DNA of 64,000 bases from Legionella shakespearei DSM 23087 (GCF_000373765.1 NZ_KB892437.1:1-64000); one strand, 5' to 3'. Positions 29,019-39,676 are shown, counted from the first letter of the stretch. Made by a program: numbers and translations. Notes: generated from the sequence alone by a model not told the origin.

Positions 29019-29636
29019 CTAATATGCTCCACGATTTTTGAGACGTGCCTCGGCCAAATAGTTCTGATGCAGTTGCTCTACTTTATACTTCAATTCCTCA
29101 AAACCACTGTCGTTCACCAGAGTATCATCAGCACTGTTTAAACGTGTGGCTAAATCCGGTTGCGAAGACAAGATTGCCAGTGCTTGCTCCTTTGTACAAT
29201 GATCTCTCTGCATCACTCGGGCAATTTGTACGTCTTCTGGCGCTGTGACCAAAAGAATTTTATCAAGATATGGGTAATTGGTTTTATCGGTCAGTAGCGC
29301 TATTTCCAAAATACAATAAGCACTGGTACAGTTCTTTATTTGCTCTTCCAATTGCTTTCGGATTAACGGATGTAACAACTGTTCCAACCAGGCACGTTCT
29401 TCGCTATGACTAAATATGAGTTCACGTAAATATTTTCTGTTAAGAGTGCCATCTTCTGATAAAACACTTGAGCCAAAATGATTTACTATTTCCCTGAGTA
29501 CAGGACTGCCCATGACAGTTAAATCCCGGGAGATTTGATCTGCATTAATGACATGAATGCCAAGCTCTGCAAAAATTGTCGCAACAGTACTCTTGCCACT
29601 AGCAATATTGCCCGTCAATCCTACACTAAAAACCAT
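29019..29636 (-). CDS. coaE: Dephospho-CoA kinase CoaE
   Basis: A 205-residue kinase for the last step of coenzyme A synthesis. The P-loop is GLTGNIASGKST at the N-terminus; INADQISRDLT, LHPLIRKQLE and VTAPEDVQIARVMQRD (lid region) are family hallmarks. The start codon overlaps the stop of the upstream Cys-rich protein gene by one base (TAATG arrangement), implying coupling. Confidence 0.94.
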   Translation of the reverse strand: MVFSVGLTGNIASGKSTVATIFAELGIHVINADQISRDLTVMGSPVLREIVNHFGSSVLSEDGTLNRKYLRELIFSHSEERAWLEQLLHPLIRKQLEEQIKNCTSAYCILEIALLTDKTNYPYLDKILLVTAPEDVQIARVMQRDHCTKEQALAILSSQPDLATRLNSADDTLVNDSGFEELKYKVEQLHQNYLAEARLKNRGAY

Positions 29637-30082
29637 TATAACGAGTTTCCTTCATTCAGATTTCTGCAGGTCACCATATTAACATAACACGTTTCGGGAA
29701 CAGTGCTGTTATTTTTACAAAAAGCTTGTGCAGCTAAAGCGGCATCATCACGTTGAGAGTAAAAATTGCTTTGCCAGGGGATAGCAGTCCTGTCGAGGGC
29801 AGTACATCGCCATAAAGGTTTAGTACTCATCCCAAGATAAAACCCTTCACAATTACTATTGCTGGCTTTACAACTTTCGGGATACTGGCTTTGCTTTTTA
29901 CAGGAATCATAAGACAAATTAAGTGCCATTTTCTGATACTCACTCTTGGCAGTCCATTGTTTGTTGGCCTTATCTTCAGTGGTACATTGCCAATAGGAAT
30001 TGTTTCCAGTCAAGGGAGCACTAAAGGCAATGCCTGACACAATAGTGGATAACCAGATAAAACAGTTCAAATAATGCTTCAT
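29636..30082 (-). CDS. Secreted Cys-rich protein with two internal repeats
   Basis: A 148-residue protein with a signal peptide (IWLSTIVSGIAFSA, probable cleavage before PLTG). The mature part has two repeats of about 55 residues with the pattern W-x-C-T...D...W...Y...A...C...C: one begins YWQCTTEDKANKQW, the other LWRCTALDRTAIPW. Four Cys per repeat suggest periplasmic disulfides. I recognise no family. It overlaps the upstream EAL gene by 4 bases (ATGA) and coaE by one base, so it is inside an operon with a c-di-GMP enzyme. Confidence 0.7.
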   Translation of the reverse strand: MKHYLNCFIWLSTIVSGIAFSAPLTGNNSYWQCTTEDKANKQWTAKSEYQKMALNLSYDSCKKQSQYPESCKASNSNCEGFYLGMSTKPLWRCTALDRTAIPWQSNFYSQRDDAALAAQAFCKNNSTVPETCYVNMVTCRNLNEGNSL

Positions 30083-31701
30083 TCCTTTTCTCCCTCTAAC
30101 AACTGTTTTAATTTTTTAATCGTTAAGGATTTAGAGAAATACCAACCCTGAAGAAATTGTACCCCATTTTCTGAGAGGTAATTCGCTTGCTCTTTTGTTT
30201 CTACACCTTCAGCTATAATTTTTAGCTGTATGCCTTTTGCCATTTGAATAATGGCATCGTTCAGTGATTCCGTTATCGCGTTGGTACCAATAGACTGGAC
30301 AAACAATTTATCAATTTTTAAATAGTTAAAAGGAAAATGCTGTAAATAACTGATGCTGGCGTGTCCCGTTCCATAATCATCTACCGCAAGGGAATACCCC
30401 TTTGCTCTTAACTCTTTCATAGTCCCGGAAAAGATAGAATCATTCTTGTCTAATAAATCCCGTTCAGTAACTTCAAAAATAATTTGTTCTGGCTTTACAG
30501 AATATTTCTCAAGAAATTGCTCAAATTGAGGGAAAAAAGAAGGATCAGTAAAGTGCAGAGCAGAAAGATTAATCGCCAGATGAAACTGCGGATCCTGATG
30601 TAAAATGCTTTGGGTTTCTGCAAAGGTAGTTTCAACAATTTGCAGTGTCATAGGCACAATTAAACCAGATTGTTCCGCTTCCGGTATAAAGAGATCAGGC
30701 ATGATGATTTGTTCGTTATTATCTTTCCATCTCAATAAAACCTCTACGCCGCTAAAGCCTTTTCTTTTACAATCATAAACAGGCTGGTATTCAGGAAAAA
30801 ACTCGCCATTTTTCAATGCCTGTTTCATAGAACCCAGCAATGAATAATGCCTGGTCATTGTGTTCTTTAGCAGGGTATACAAAAAATAGGATATCAGTAA
30901 GGTCAGGAGGGCAGCATATAACTCACTGTAGAACAGATTTGACATAATGGTCTTATGATTTTCAAAAACCACAACCAAAACCCCTTCAATACTTTGTAAT
31001 TTATCAAGGGCAAACATAAATTGTGAATTAACAGGGGAGTGATCATCAGGCCTGTGACTTAAAATCCAGGCATCATTGTGCTCATTGTATTCGATTCTTA
31101 TTATATTTTTCTTTTCAAACTGATTATGAAGTGCTACCGAATTAGAGCTGTCATACTCGGTTTTTAATATATTTTGCAGCACAGAGGCAACAACAAAAAT
31201 ACCAATGTAGTAATGCCCCATCTTTTGCTGGACTAAGTATACCGGTTGTTCAAATAAGGACAATTTAAATGGGCCCAGAATAGTTCGTGCATGAACGGTG
31301 GTTGAAATCACTGCCTCATTATGAGGCAAGGTCGAACACAATAATTTATGATCATTGTCGCTAATCGTTAATCCTGCGATATTGGGGTTATTTAAGGTGA
31401 TGTGTTCCAGATAGGGATAGATTCCGTTTTTACAATCGGTAAAATTTTTTCCATATATCGGCAGGGTATAGACTTCTTGAAACAAGTCTTCAATAAAGCC
31501 ATCAACATTGTTACTGAGATCCGTGGCAACACCTGAAATATCTTTATACGAGCGGCTAAGACTGAGATTCCAGTTAATCCATAAAGCCAAAATCAGCGCA
31601 ATGACCGTTAAAACAAGCCAAAACAATTTGAAATGTTTGTAGAGTAACAGCGAAATTTTTGGCAATATTTTACTCATGTCCCTGAATTGTTCTATAGGCA
31701 T
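30079..31701 (-). CDS. CSS-motif EAL-domain c-di-GMP phosphodiesterase
   Basis: A 540-residue inner-membrane protein. The first membrane helix is at about 25-45, then a periplasmic CSS-type domain (Cys-Ser at LLCSTLPHN, plus an earlier Cys in FTDCKNG), and a second membrane segment at about 255-275. The EAL domain fills 290-540. Catalytic parts look intact: GVEVLLRW (EVL in place of EAL), INLSALHF, FEVTERD, AVDDYGTGHASISYL, LKIDKLF and IAEGVETKEQA. In enterobacteria such proteins sense periplasmic thiol state through the Cys pair. The gene's start overlaps the end of bioA by 32 bases. Confidence 0.9.
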   Translation of the reverse strand: MPIEQFRDMSKILPKISLLLYKHFKLFWLVLTVIALILALWINWNLSLSRSYKDISGVATDLSNNVDGFIEDLFQEVYTLPIYGKNFTDCKNGIYPYLEHITLNNPNIAGLTISDNDHKLLCSTLPHNEAVISTTVHARTILGPFKLSLFEQPVYLVQQKMGHYYIGIFVVASVLQNILKTEYDSSNSVALHNQFEKKNIIRIEYNEHNDAWILSHRPDDHSPVNSQFMFALDKLQSIEGVLVVVFENHKTIMSNLFYSELYAALLTLLISYFLYTLLKNTMTRHYSLLGSMKQALKNGEFFPEYQPVYDCKRKGFSGVEVLLRWKDNNEQIIMPDLFIPEAEQSGLIVPMTLQIVETTFAETQSILHQDPQFHLAINLSALHFTDPSFFPQFEQFLEKYSVKPEQIIFEVTERDLLDKNDSIFSGTMKELRAKGYSLAVDDYGTGHASISYLQHFPFNYLKIDKLFVQSIGTNAITESLNDAIIQMAKGIQLKIIAEGVETKEQANYLSENGVQFLQGWYFSKSLTIKKLKQLLEGEKE

Positions 31702-33007
31702 CTTCTATAGAGTTTAGTGTTATTTCAGCTAATTTCCCAATTATTTCTTTGCTGCTGTTTAATGGTGGAAGCCAGTAAAGAGTATTGCCTATAGGCCTTA
31801 TCAGTGCCCCATGCTTCAAAGCATGTTGATATACGGCATTACCTATTCTATGGGGTTCCTGAACACTCACAAGATCCGCTGCAACTACTGCACCAATACC
31901 GCGAACATTAATTAATTTGTCACAAGAAGCTGCAATAGTATTCATGGCATCGAGCATCCCTTCACCTAAAGTCCTGGACTGCGCAATAATGTGTTCCTTT
32001 TGCATCGTTTTTATGGTTGCCAAAGCGGCACTGACAGCGAGTGGATTACAACTGTATGTATTTGAATGCAAAAAGGAATTTCCCTTTCTATAATCATCAT
32101 AAAATAATGCAAATATTGAGTTGTCAATCATCACACAGCTTAAGGGAAGTGCACCAGAGGTTAAGCCTTTGGACAAACAAACCATATCTGCCCGTATTCC
32201 GGCATGATCGCAGGCCAGCCATTCCCCGGTTCGTCCTATGCCCGTCATGATTTCATCTGCTATCAAATACACCTCATTTGCTCTGGCCCACAAGGCGATT
32301 CTTTTTAAGAAATCGGCACTGTAACACAACATGCCGCCTGCGCCTTGTATAACAGGTTCAAGAATAATGGCGCAGGTTTTTTCTTTTAATTTATTCAAAT
32401 AAAGTTCAACAGCAGGCCAATAGAGTTCGCAATTATCCCAAAGAGGATCCCTTACTCCGGACAAATAAGGAATATTCTCAATAAAATGACAGGTCACGCC
32501 AAAAGATTCATAAGGTTTTTTGTAAATCCCCAAGTCACTGACACTCATGGTGCCTAAAGTTTCGCCGTGATAACCATTTTTTAAGGCTATAAACTGATTT
32601 TTTTCCTGTCGTCCCATAATTTGGTTGGCATGTATTGCCAGTTTCATAGCGATTTCAACAGCAGTTGCACCATCGCTGGCAAAAAAGGCATGTTGCTTTC
32701 CCGTGATTTCTGCAAGCTGTTCCCCCAGCTCTGCCAAAGCGGTATGCGTAGTGTTGGCACCAATGACATGCTCAAAGCGATCCGCCTGGTGCTTTATCGC
32801 TGCAAGCACCTCAGGATGGCCATGACCAAGAGATTTGCACCACCAACTGGAAATAGCATCAATAAGTGGTCCTTTATCAGTATATAAATAGCTACCTTGA
32901 GCGCGCTCTATAACAAGAGGAGGAGAGGCTTCAAAATCCTTCATTTGCGAACAGGGGTGCCAAATATGTTTTAAGTCTTTTGAAATGAGTTGATCCACGT
33001 TGACCAT
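31670..33007 (-). CDS. bioA: Adenosylmethionine-8-amino-7-oxononanoate aminotransferase BioA
   Basis: A 445-residue PLP aminotransferase that makes DAPA in biotin synthesis, using S-adenosylmethionine as amino donor. Features are HIWHPCSQMKDF at the N-terminus, SWWCKSLGHGHPEV, the FIALKNGYHGETLGTMSVSD segment and the PLP Lys in LSKGLTSGALPLS. It is divergent from bioBFHD across a 74-bp gap, the classical arrangement. The end overlaps the EAL gene. Confidence 0.95.
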   Translation of the reverse strand: MVNVDQLISKDLKHIWHPCSQMKDFEASPPLVIERAQGSYLYTDKGPLIDAISSWWCKSLGHGHPEVLAAIKHQADRFEHVIGANTTHTALAELGEQLAEITGKQHAFFASDGATAVEIAMKLAIHANQIMGRQEKNQFIALKNGYHGETLGTMSVSDLGIYKKPYESFGVTCHFIENIPYLSGVRDPLWDNCELYWPAVELYLNKLKEKTCAIILEPVIQGAGGMLCYSADFLKRIALWARANEVYLIADEIMTGIGRTGEWLACDHAGIRADMVCLSKGLTSGALPLSCVMIDNSIFALFYDDYRKGNSFLHSNTYSCNPLAVSAALATIKTMQKEHIIAQSRTLGEGMLDAMNTIAASCDKLINVRGIGAVVAADLVSVQEPHRIGNAVYQHALKHGALIRPIGNTLYWLPPLNSSKEIIGKLAEITLNSIEDAYRTIQGHE

Positions 33008-33009
33008 TA

Positions 33010-33050
33010 TTGTAAATTCTGGTTGACAAGCATGGGCGTGACTTTATCAT
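33010..33050 (+). promoter_or_regulatory. bioB promoter with possible biotin operator
   Basis: -35 TTGACA (33023-33028) and -10 TATCAT (33045-33050), 16 bases apart, drive bioBFHD. An imperfect inverted repeat TTGTAAA...TTGACAA (33010-33029) overlaps the -35. Its half-sites resemble the outer half-sites of the E. coli BirA operator, but the spacing is much shorter, so the repressor is uncertain. Confidence 0.5.
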
Positions 33051-33081
33051 GTTCTCCAATATAAATTAAAGAGGAATAGTC

Positions 33082-34029
33082 GTGGCAGAAAAGAAAAAAA
33101 ACTGGACAACTTCTGAAATTTCAAAGATATACGAACAACCATTTAATGATTTATTGCATCAGGCCCACACTGTTCATAAAGAATTCCATGATTCCAACTC
33201 ATTGCAGTTCGCGACTTTGCTCAGTATCAAAACGGGTGCATGTCCAGAAGATTGCGGCTATTGCTCCCAAAGCGGCCACGTAAAGACTCATGTGGAAAAG
33301 GAAAAACTGATGTCTGTTGCTGAAGTGCTTAAAAGTGCTCAGGAAGCCAAAGATGGTGGCGCCAAACGCTTTTGTATGGGAGCTGCATGGCGCTGCCCTC
33401 CTGATAAGGTCATGCCTGAATTACAGGAAATGATTGCAGGTGTAAAAGCTATGGGTATGGAAACCTGCATGACGTTAGGTATGTTAAATCAAGAGCAGGC
33501 CACCTGTTTAAAAGACGCCGGGTTGGACTATTACAACCACAATATAGACACCTCACCGTCTTATTATGAAAAGGTAGTAACCACACGCAAATTCAGTGAG
33601 CGCCTGGATACTTTAAACAATGTACGAGCGGCAGGAATTAACGTCTGTTGCGGTGGCATTCTGGGCTTGGGTGAAACACGCGAAGACCGGATTGAATTTT
33701 TGCTGACCCTTGCCAATATGGAAACACCACCAGAAAGTGTTCCAATCAACAGACTTATCCCGGTTGAAGGGACACGATTGGCCAAAGCCGAACCTGTTGA
33801 GGGGATAGAACTGGTACGTACCATAGCGACAGCAAGAATACTCATGCCACAAAGTGCTGTCCGTCTGACCGCCGGCAGAACAGAGATGAGTGATGAGCTG
33901 CAGGCACTTTGTTATTACGCCGGTGCCAATTCTGTTTTTATCGGTGATAAGTTACTTACAGAAGAAAATCCGCAGCGCGAGAAAGATAAAGTCTTGTTTA
34001 ACAAGCTTGGTTTAACCGAGATGGTTTAA
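33082..34029 (+). CDS. bioB: Biotin synthase BioB
   Basis: A 315-residue radical-SAM enzyme that inserts sulfur into dethiobiotin. The cluster motif CPEDCGYC (C-x3-C-x2-C) follows LLSIKTGA. Further hallmarks are YYNHNIDTSPSYY, GGILGLGET and NSVFIGDKLLT. The ribosome-binding site is AGAGGA. Its stop overlaps the bioF start, as in a tightly packed operon. Confidence 0.97.
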   Translation: MAEKKKNWTTSEISKIYEQPFNDLLHQAHTVHKEFHDSNSLQFATLLSIKTGACPEDCGYCSQSGHVKTHVEKEKLMSVAEVLKSAQEAKDGGAKRFCMGAAWRCPPDKVMPELQEMIAGVKAMGMETCMTLGMLNQEQATCLKDAGLDYYNHNIDTSPSYYEKVVTTRKFSERLDTLNNVRAAGINVCCGGILGLGETREDRIEFLLTLANMETPPESVPINRLIPVEGTRLAKAEPVEGIELVRTIATARILMPQSAVRLTAGRTEMSDELQALCYYAGANSVFIGDKLLTEENPQREKDKVLFNKLGLTEMV

Positions 34030-35180
34030 TGATTCTTGAAGGCAAAATCAGAGAATTTACTGCAGATTTAGAGCGTCAAGGATTACTACGCACCAGGCAA
34101 ATCAGGAACACCGTTACTACACAGCGGGTTTCTTTTGACAGCAATGATTATTTGTCTTTGGCCTCAGATGAACGTATTGGGCAGGCGTATCAGCGCGGTT
34201 ATGCCCTGTATCCAAGCGGCAGCGGGGCGTCTATGCTGCTTAGTGGTTATCATGAAAACCACCGGGCAGTTGAACAGGCCTTTTCGCAGTTTTTAGCAGT
34301 GGATGATTGCCTGTTATTTTCATCTGGCTATGCGGCTAATCTTGCTGTAACTGCTTTGCTGGGACGGATACAGTCTGAATGTCTTATTGATAAAGGCATC
34401 CACGCATCCATTTATGATGGTCTTTCTTCATCACAAGTAAAATACACTCGTTATATTCATAATAATATCAATGAGTTAAATAAAAAATTAACAGAAAATA
34501 TTACATCAGTTATTACTGAAGGCATTTTCAGTATGAGTGGCCAGATTGCTCCTTTATCTGATATTTCTCCGTTGTGCCAAAAGCAAGGCAGTGCTTTAAT
34601 CGTTGATGAAGCTCATTCTTTTGGCGTTTTGGGTGATCAGGGACGCGGTTCTGTTGCACATCATGGCTTGACTCAAGCAGAAGTGCCACTAAGAATAATC
34701 CCGCTTGGTAAGGTATTTGCGGCGCAAGGGGCTATAGTTGCAGGGCGAAGGAGCTGGATAAATGGTTTATTACAAGCAGGGCGCTCACTTATATATTCCA
34801 CTGCCATTAGTCCTGCTCTAAGTTATGGTCTGCTAAAAACACTGGAGGTAGTCGCAGAGTCTGATCATAGAAGAGTAAGATTGATTGAGTTAATTGATTT
34901 ATTTAAAGGTCAGATAAAAAAATCACCATTACAGTGGGCTCAATCTCATACAGCAATTCAACAGCTGCAATTGGGTTGTCCTCATTTGGCTCAATATTAT
35001 GCCCAACAATTGGAGGCAGAAGGCTTTGGTTGTTCCCCCATACGCTCTCCTACTGTGGCTCCTAAAAATACAGGATTACGCATCATATTGAACTCAGGTC
35101 ATCAGCCTGAGCAAATCCATCAATTATTCAATAAGTTAGATAAAATTTATGAACAAAGTACATCTTACGCAACACGGTAA
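34029..35180 (+). CDS. bioF: 8-amino-7-oxononanoate synthase BioF
   Basis: A 383-residue PLP enzyme that condenses pimeloyl-ACP/CoA with alanine. [13 protein letters not shown] near the N-terminus, the [16 protein letters not shown] loop, [16 protein letters not shown] (PLP ring contact) and [12 protein letters not shown] (PLP lysine region) are visible. It shares one base with the end of bioB and overlaps bioH by 32 bases. Confidence 0.94.
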   Translation: MILEGKIREFTADLERQGLLRTRQIRNTVTTQRVSFDSNDYLSLASDERIGQAYQRGYALYPSGSGASMLLSGYHENHRAVEQAFSQFLAVDDCLLFSSGYAANLAVTALLGRIQSECLIDKGIHASIYDGLSSSQVKYTRYIHNNINELNKKLTENITSVITEGIFSMSGQIAPLSDISPLCQKQGSALIVDEAHSFGVLGDQGRGSVAHHGLTQAEVPLRIIPLGKVFAAQGAIVAGRRSWINGLLQAGRSLIYSTAISPALSYGLLKTLEVVAESDHRRVRLIELIDLFKGQIKKSPLQWAQSHTAIQQLQLGCPHLAQYYAQQLEAEGFGCSPIRSPTVAPKNTGLRIILNSGHQPEQIHQLFNKLDKIYEQSTSYATR

Positions 35181-35871
35181 AGGCAAACCTTTGGTTTTAT
35201 TTCATGGCTGGGGATTTGACAGTGAGATCTGGCGGCCTTTAATACCGCATCTTGAACACTGCTGTGAGGTATATTTAGTAGATTTACCAGGTTTTGGTCA
35301 CACGCCAATGATGGATTGGGAGTCGTTTAAAGGGATGCTGTTATCTCACTTACCAGAACAATTTGCCTTAGCTGGTTGGTCCATGGGCGGTCTTTATGCT
35401 ACCCGCCTGGCTATAGAAGCAACGGAGCGACTGTCTTGTTTAATTAATATAAACTCATCACCGCGCTTTATAATGGATGATGCATGGCCTGGTGTTTCTA
35501 AAGAAGTATTTATCAATTTTTATAACAATTTATCTACCAATCTGGATACCACTTTGAATGAGTTTATTGCCTTGCAATTGAAGAAAACCAAAGCTCACTT
35601 TTCTTTAGGCAAGAAGCCATCACAAGAAGGACTGGCTTCCGGTTTGCATATTTTAGATCACTGGGACTTTCGTGAGTCGCTCAAGAAGCTCAGCTTGCCG
35701 ACATGTTACATGTTCGGAAGACTGGATCCCATTACTCCAGCAAAAACGATGGCAACCATGCAGCTGCTTTATCCTGATTTTAAATATATTCTTTTTAATA
35801 AATCTGCTCATATGCCTTTTTTGTCTCATACAGAAGATTTTATTAGCGAGATTAAGGGATTCATACAATGA
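35149..35871 (+). CDS. bioH: Pimeloyl-ACP methyl ester carboxylesterase BioH
   Basis: A 240-residue alpha/beta hydrolase that frees pimeloyl-ACP from its methyl ester. The oxyanion segment is LFHGWGFDS, the nucleophile elbow [11 protein letters not shown], the acid is in [10 protein letters not shown], and the His is in SAHMPFLSH. It lies within the bio operon with overlaps on both sides. No bioC is present in this window, so the methylating partner must be elsewhere. Confidence 0.93.
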   Translation: MNKVHLTQHGKGKPLVLFHGWGFDSEIWRPLIPHLEHCCEVYLVDLPGFGHTPMMDWESFKGMLLSHLPEQFALAGWSMGGLYATRLAIEATERLSCLININSSPRFIMDDAWPGVSKEVFINFYNNLSTNLDTTLNEFIALQLKKTKAHFSLGKKPSQEGLASGLHILDHWDFRESLKKLSLPTCYMFGRLDPITPAKTMATMQLLYPDFKYILFNKSAHMPFLSHTEDFISEIKGFIQ

Positions 35872-36503
35872 AACGCTTTTTTATTACGGGAACCGATACA
35901 GATTGTGGTAAAACGTACGTAACCCGGAAATTGCTCCAGCATTTCTCCCGAGCAGCCGCCATTAAACCCGTGGCCAGCGGATGCTCTGTCGTTAATGGGG
36001 AATTGATTAACTCCGATGCGCAACATTTAATTCAATACAGCGCTATGAGTATGGGACAAATCAATCCCTGGCGATTTTCTATGCCGGTATCTCCTCATAT
36101 TGCGGCCTTTCATGAAAACAAGCGGTTGTCTGCAAACGAAATTGCGGATTATTGCCTTAATGTGCAAGTGGACAATGCTGATACTTTATTCATAGAAGGA
36201 GCAGGGGGCTTGTGTGTTCCCTTAAATGAAGAGGAAACGTGGATGGATTTTTTAAAATACAGCGACATTCCTGTGATTTTAGTGGTTGGAATGAAATTGG
36301 GATGTCTCAATCATGCCTTACTTACAGAATCAGCCCTTGCTGCACATAACATACCTTGTGTGGGATGGATTGCAAATTGCATTGATCCAGACATGCTGGC
36401 ATTAGCAGAAAATCTTGAAACTTTAAAAAATAAGTTAAAAATCCCATTATTAGCGACAATCCCTTTTGCAGGCGAGTTATCAACAAAGATCCATTTTGGT
36501 TAG
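35868..36503 (+). CDS. bioD: Dethiobiotin synthetase BioD
   Basis: A 211-residue ATPase that closes the ureido ring. The P-loop is [22 protein letters not shown] and [12 protein letters not shown] are the substrate and catalytic motifs. It overlaps the bioH end by 4 bases (ATGA). It is the last gene of bioBFHD; after it comes a 451-bp repeat-filled gap. Confidence 0.95.
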   Translation: MKRFFITGTDTDCGKTYVTRKLLQHFSRAAAIKPVASGCSVVNGELINSDAQHLIQYSAMSMGQINPWRFSMPVSPHIAAFHENKRLSANEIADYCLNVQVDNADTLFIEGAGGLCVPLNEEETWMDFLKYSDIPVILVVGMKLGCLNHALLTESALAAHNIPCVGWIANCIDPDMLALAENLETLKNKLKIPLLATIPFAGELSTKIHFG

Positions 36504-36539
36504 CTGATGCGTAGATTTTTAGTGGCCATTCCCAGATCC

Positions 36540-36663
36540 ACTAAGGATTTCCGCCGTCCCGCGGCTTGTCCGCGGGATCCAGAGTTCTGAGCTCAGAGTG
36601 ACATTCCTGGATCCCGCGGACAAGCCGCGGGACGGCGGAGTAGTGCTTAACTTAATGGCAGTA
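36540..36663. mobile_element. Family D MITE, copy 2
   Basis: A 124-bp element with a shortened left end (CACTAAGG) and a typical right end (TTAACTTAATGGCAGTA) around the CCGCGGCTTGTCCGCGG core. It is flanked by a perfect 11-bp duplication ATTCCCAGATC (36529-36539 and 36664-36674). The target lay immediately beside the family A copy that follows. Confidence 0.88.
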
Positions 36664-36674
36664 ATTCCCAGATC

Positions 36675-36780
36675 CACGTCGTCCTGAGCGCGTCTTTTGG
36701 CGCGAAGGATCTCCACATACTGGCACCATGCCGCTGGAAGGAGATCCTTCGCGCCAAAAGACGCGCTCAGGACGACATAG
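36675..36780. repeat. Family A palindromic element, copy 5
   Basis: Nearly perfect arms of the GTCTTTTGGCGCG variant, shared with copy 7, around GGCACCATGCC. The matching change in both arms shows that the arms evolve together. Confidence 0.92.
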
Positions 36781-36818
36781 ATCTGAGGAATCAGCGATTT
36801 TTTTAATATAAAAAAACT

Positions 36819-36855
36819 GTAGCCTTGATTTCGCTGTCGCTGCATCAAGGCTACG
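36819..36855. repeat. Family G palindrome, copy 2
   Basis: GTAGCCTTGAT...ATCAAGGCTACG, preceded by an A-rich run. No gene in this part of the gap. Confidence 0.85.
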
Positions 36856-36954
36856 GCCGTTAAATATTCTGAAAACATTGTTCATTTCGTGCCAATTCGT
36901 TATAATGCAATGTTAGATTAATTCCTTTTATTGAAGTTTACGGAGCAGCGTTCG

Positions 36955-37254
36955 ATGCCAATTTATGAATACCAATGCACAAGTTGTCATCATCATTTTG
37001 ACTTGATGCAAAAAATCACTGATGCACCGGCAAAACAGTGCCCTAAATGCTTTGAAGATACCGTGATCAAACTCGTTTCTGCCGCAGGTTTTCAGCTAAA
37101 AGGTACTGGATGGTATGCTACTGATTTTAAAGATAAGGGCAGCTCTGAGAAATCAGCAAATACAAAACCGGCTAAGACTGATACATCCTCTGCAGACAGC
37201 ACTTCAACAACAACTACGGACTCGACCAAATCAACCAAAGGTGATTCTGATTGA
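36955..37254 (+). CDS. FmdB-family zinc-ribbon protein
   Basis: A 99-residue protein starting MPIYEYQC, the usual start of FmdB-type putative regulators. The zinc ribbon has CTSCHHHF and CPKC pairs. The tail is low-complexity Ser/Thr/Lys. The ATG at 36955 has a GGAG site 9 bases upstream; an in-frame TTG at 36931 is less likely. It precedes the DUF502 gene and aspS, a common proteobacterial neighbourhood. The function is not established. Confidence 0.88.
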   Translation: MPIYEYQCTSCHHHFDLMQKITDAPAKQCPKCFEDTVIKLVSAAGFQLKGTGWYATDFKDKGSSEKSANTKPAKTDTSSADSTSTTTTDSTKSTKGDSD

Positions 37255-37877
37255 AATCCAAATCGTTAAGAAGCTATTTACTGGCTGGACTCGTTGTCTG
37301 GTTGCCAATACTGGTAACCATAGGTGTTCTGCGCTTTATTATTGATCTTTTGGACAATACCCTGGCACTTGTTCCCAAAGCGTATCAACCAGAGCAGTTG
37401 CTGGGTATTCATATACCAGGCCTGGGTGTTGTTTTATCCTTATTATTACTATTAGCAACGGGCATATTCGCAACTAACTTTTTTGGCCAAAGATTGGTAA
37501 GCTGGGGTGAATCCATACTGTCACGTATTCCACTGGTTCGCTCTATTTACAATGCAGTAAAACAGGTGATGAATGCCGTATTGTCTACTAATAGTGAAGC
37601 CTTTCGCAAAGTACTACTGATAGAGTATCCAAGAAAAGGCATGTGGACGATAGCCTTTCAAACGGGGGCAACGAATACAGAAATTAATACCAAGTCCAAT
37701 GAGGAAATGGTTTCTCTGTTTATACCGACAACGCCAAACCCGACATCAGGTTTTCTGATGATGCTTCCCAAGAGGGAAGTGACAGAATTGAATATGAGTA
37801 TTGATGAAGCTTTAAAATTTATAATTTCTCTGGGTGTAATGCAACCAACCAGCGCGGTTACATTAGCCACAACATAA
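37251..37877 (+). CDS. DUF502-family membrane protein
   Basis: A 208-residue inner-membrane protein with two N-terminal helices ([18 protein letters not shown] and [14 protein letters not shown]). The soluble part has VPLVRSIY-like [26 protein letters not shown] and a helix with [14 protein letters not shown], all typical of DUF502. It starts with a TTG overlapping the stop of the fmdB-like gene, so it is coupled to it, and aspS follows 17 bases later. The role is unknown. Confidence 0.88.
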   Translation: MKSKSLRSYLLAGLVVWLPILVTIGVLRFIIDLLDNTLALVPKAYQPEQLLGIHIPGLGVVLSLLLLLATGIFATNFFGQRLVSWGESILSRIPLVRSIYNAVKQVMNAVLSTNSEAFRKVLLIEYPRKGMWTIAFQTGATNTEINTKSNEEMVSLFIPTTPNPTSGFLMMLPKREVTELNMSIDEALKFIISLGVMQPTSAVTLATT

Positions 37878-37894
37878 TAAAAATAGGTGATTTT

Positions 37895-39676
37895 ATGCGC
37901 ACACACTACTGTTCAGCAGTGAACGAATCAAGTTTAAACAAGGAAGTCACCGTATGTGGATGGGTTCATCATAGACGCGACCATGGCGGCGTAGTGTTTT
38001 TGGATGTGCGCGATCGCTCTGGATTGCTCCAGGTGGTTTACGAGCCTGAGAATAAAGAAACTTTTGCTGTAGCTGAAAAGTTAAGATCAGAGTTTGTTGT
38101 TCGTGTGACAGGAATTGTACGCAACCGTCCAGAAGGCATGGTTAACGATAAAATGGCTACCGGAAAAGTCGAAGTGATTGGTACTCAACTGGAAATATTG
38201 AATCAGTCACCCACACCACCATTTTTACCAGACGATCACCAAATGGTGAATGAAGATTTGCGCTACAAATACCGCTATATCGATTTGCGCCGAACAGCAA
38301 TGCAAAATAAAATGACTTTAAGGCATAATCTGAATCGCTGTATTCGTAACTATCTGAATGATCAGGATTTTCTTGATATAGAAACGCCCATGTTAACCAA
38401 GGCTACCCCTGAGGGCGCGCGTGATTACCTGGTTCCATCAAGAGTTCATCCCGGACAGTTTTATGCTTTGCCTCAATCACCGCAATTGTTTAAGCAGATG
38501 CTCATGGTATCTGGTTTCGATAAATACTATCAGATAGTACGTTGTTTCAGAGACGAAGATTTGCGTGCTGACCGACAACCCGAATTCACCCAGCTTGATA
38601 TCGAGATGGCATTTATCGATGAAGAAGACATCTTAAAACTCATTGAGGGATTACTGCAGGTTGTCTTCAAGCAAATCCTTAATATTGATTTACCAGGAAA
38701 GCTGCCGCGCATGTCTTATGCCGAAGCCATGTCACGCTTTGGTAGCGATAAACCGGATTTGCGTAACCCATTGGAATTAATCGATGTAGCTGATTTAGTA
38801 AAAGACTGTGACTTTAACGTGTTTTCTTCTGCTGCGAATGATGCCGGTGGACGTGTTGTTGCCCTGAAATTACCTGATGGATGTGATTTAAGCCGTAAAG
38901 ATTTAGATGGTTATGGCCAATTTGTTGGAATTTACGGAGCTAAAGGCCTGGCTTACATCAAAGTCAATGATTTGGCCGCAGGAAGTACCGGCCTGCAATC
39001 ACCTATATTAAAATTCCTTTCTGAAGAATCGGTTCAGGCAATTTTAAAACGAGTTGAAGCAAAGACTGGGGACGTTGTATTCTTTGGTGCAGACAAGACT
39101 CACATTGTTAATGAGTCTATGGGCGCATTAAGAATTAAATTAGGTCATGACAGAAAGCTGCTAACTGCTGACTGGAAATTATTATGGGTGGTTGACTGGC
39201 CCATGTTTGAAATGGATCACCAGCATAACAGGCTGCAATCCATGCACCATCCATTCACTTCACCGCAGAATCTTTCGCCTGAAACGCTGCGCGCAGAACC
39301 CACACAATCACTGGCCAAGGCTTATGATATAGTGATTAACGGTTATGAGATTGGTGGCGGTTCCATACGAATACATCAGCCAGAATTACAACAAACTGTC
39401 TTCGATTTGCTTGGAATTAAGGAAGAGGAAGCCCAGGAAAAGTTTGGCTTTTTATTGGATGCATTACAATATGGCGCGCCACCTCACGGTGGAATCGCGT
39501 TGGGTATAGACCGTTTGGCTATGTTACTTACTGATTCAACGTCAATAAGAGACGTAATTGCCTTCCCCAAAACCCAGACTGCGTCCTGTCTCTTAACCAG
39601 CGCACCATCACCAACGGGCAATGCGCAATTAAATGAATTGGGAATACGACTTGCACCCACTAGTCCGCAAAAATAA
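37895..39676 (+). CDS. aspS: Aspartyl-tRNA synthetase
   Basis: A 593-residue class II synthetase of the bacterial type. The N-terminal anticodon-binding OB fold has [20 protein letters not shown]. The class II motif 2 region is [20 protein letters not shown]. The bacterial GAD insertion lies in the middle, and motif 3 is [14 protein letters not shown]. Length is normal. The tail of the gene overlaps the predicted start of the downstream channel gene. Confidence 0.97.
   Translation: MRTHYCSAVNESSLNKEVTVCGWVHHRRDHGGVVFLDVRDRSGLLQVVYEPENKETFAVAEKLRSEFVVRVTGIVRNRPEGMVNDKMATGKVEVIGTQLEILNQSPTPPFLPDDHQMVNEDLRYKYRYIDLRRTAMQNKMTLRHNLNRCIRNYLNDQDFLDIETPMLTKATPEGARDYLVPSRVHPGQFYALPQSPQLFKQMLMVSGFDKYYQIVRCFRDEDLRADRQPEFTQLDIEMAFIDEEDILKLIEGLLQVVFKQILNIDLPGKLPRMSYAEAMSRFGSDKPDLRNPLELIDVADLVKDCDFNVFSSAANDAGGRVVALKLPDGCDLSRKDLDGYGQFVGIYGAKGLAYIKVNDLAAGSTGLQSPILKFLSEESVQAILKRVEAKTGDVVFFGADKTHIVNESMGALRIKLGHDRKLLTADWKLLWVVDWPMFEMDHQHNRLQSMHHPFTSPQNLSPETLRAEPTQSLAKAYDIVINGYEIGGGSIRIHQPELQQTVFDLLGIKEEEAQEKFGFLLDALQYGAPPHGGIALGIDRLAMLLTDSTSIRDVIAFPKTQTASCLLTSAPSPTGNAQLNELGIRLAPTSPQK

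Noticed and set aside
36519-36885. ORFs of 77-119 residues through the repeat cluster after bioD
   Set aside because: They read through family D and A palindromes, and similar peptide stretches (for example REGSPESGMVP) appear at every family A copy.
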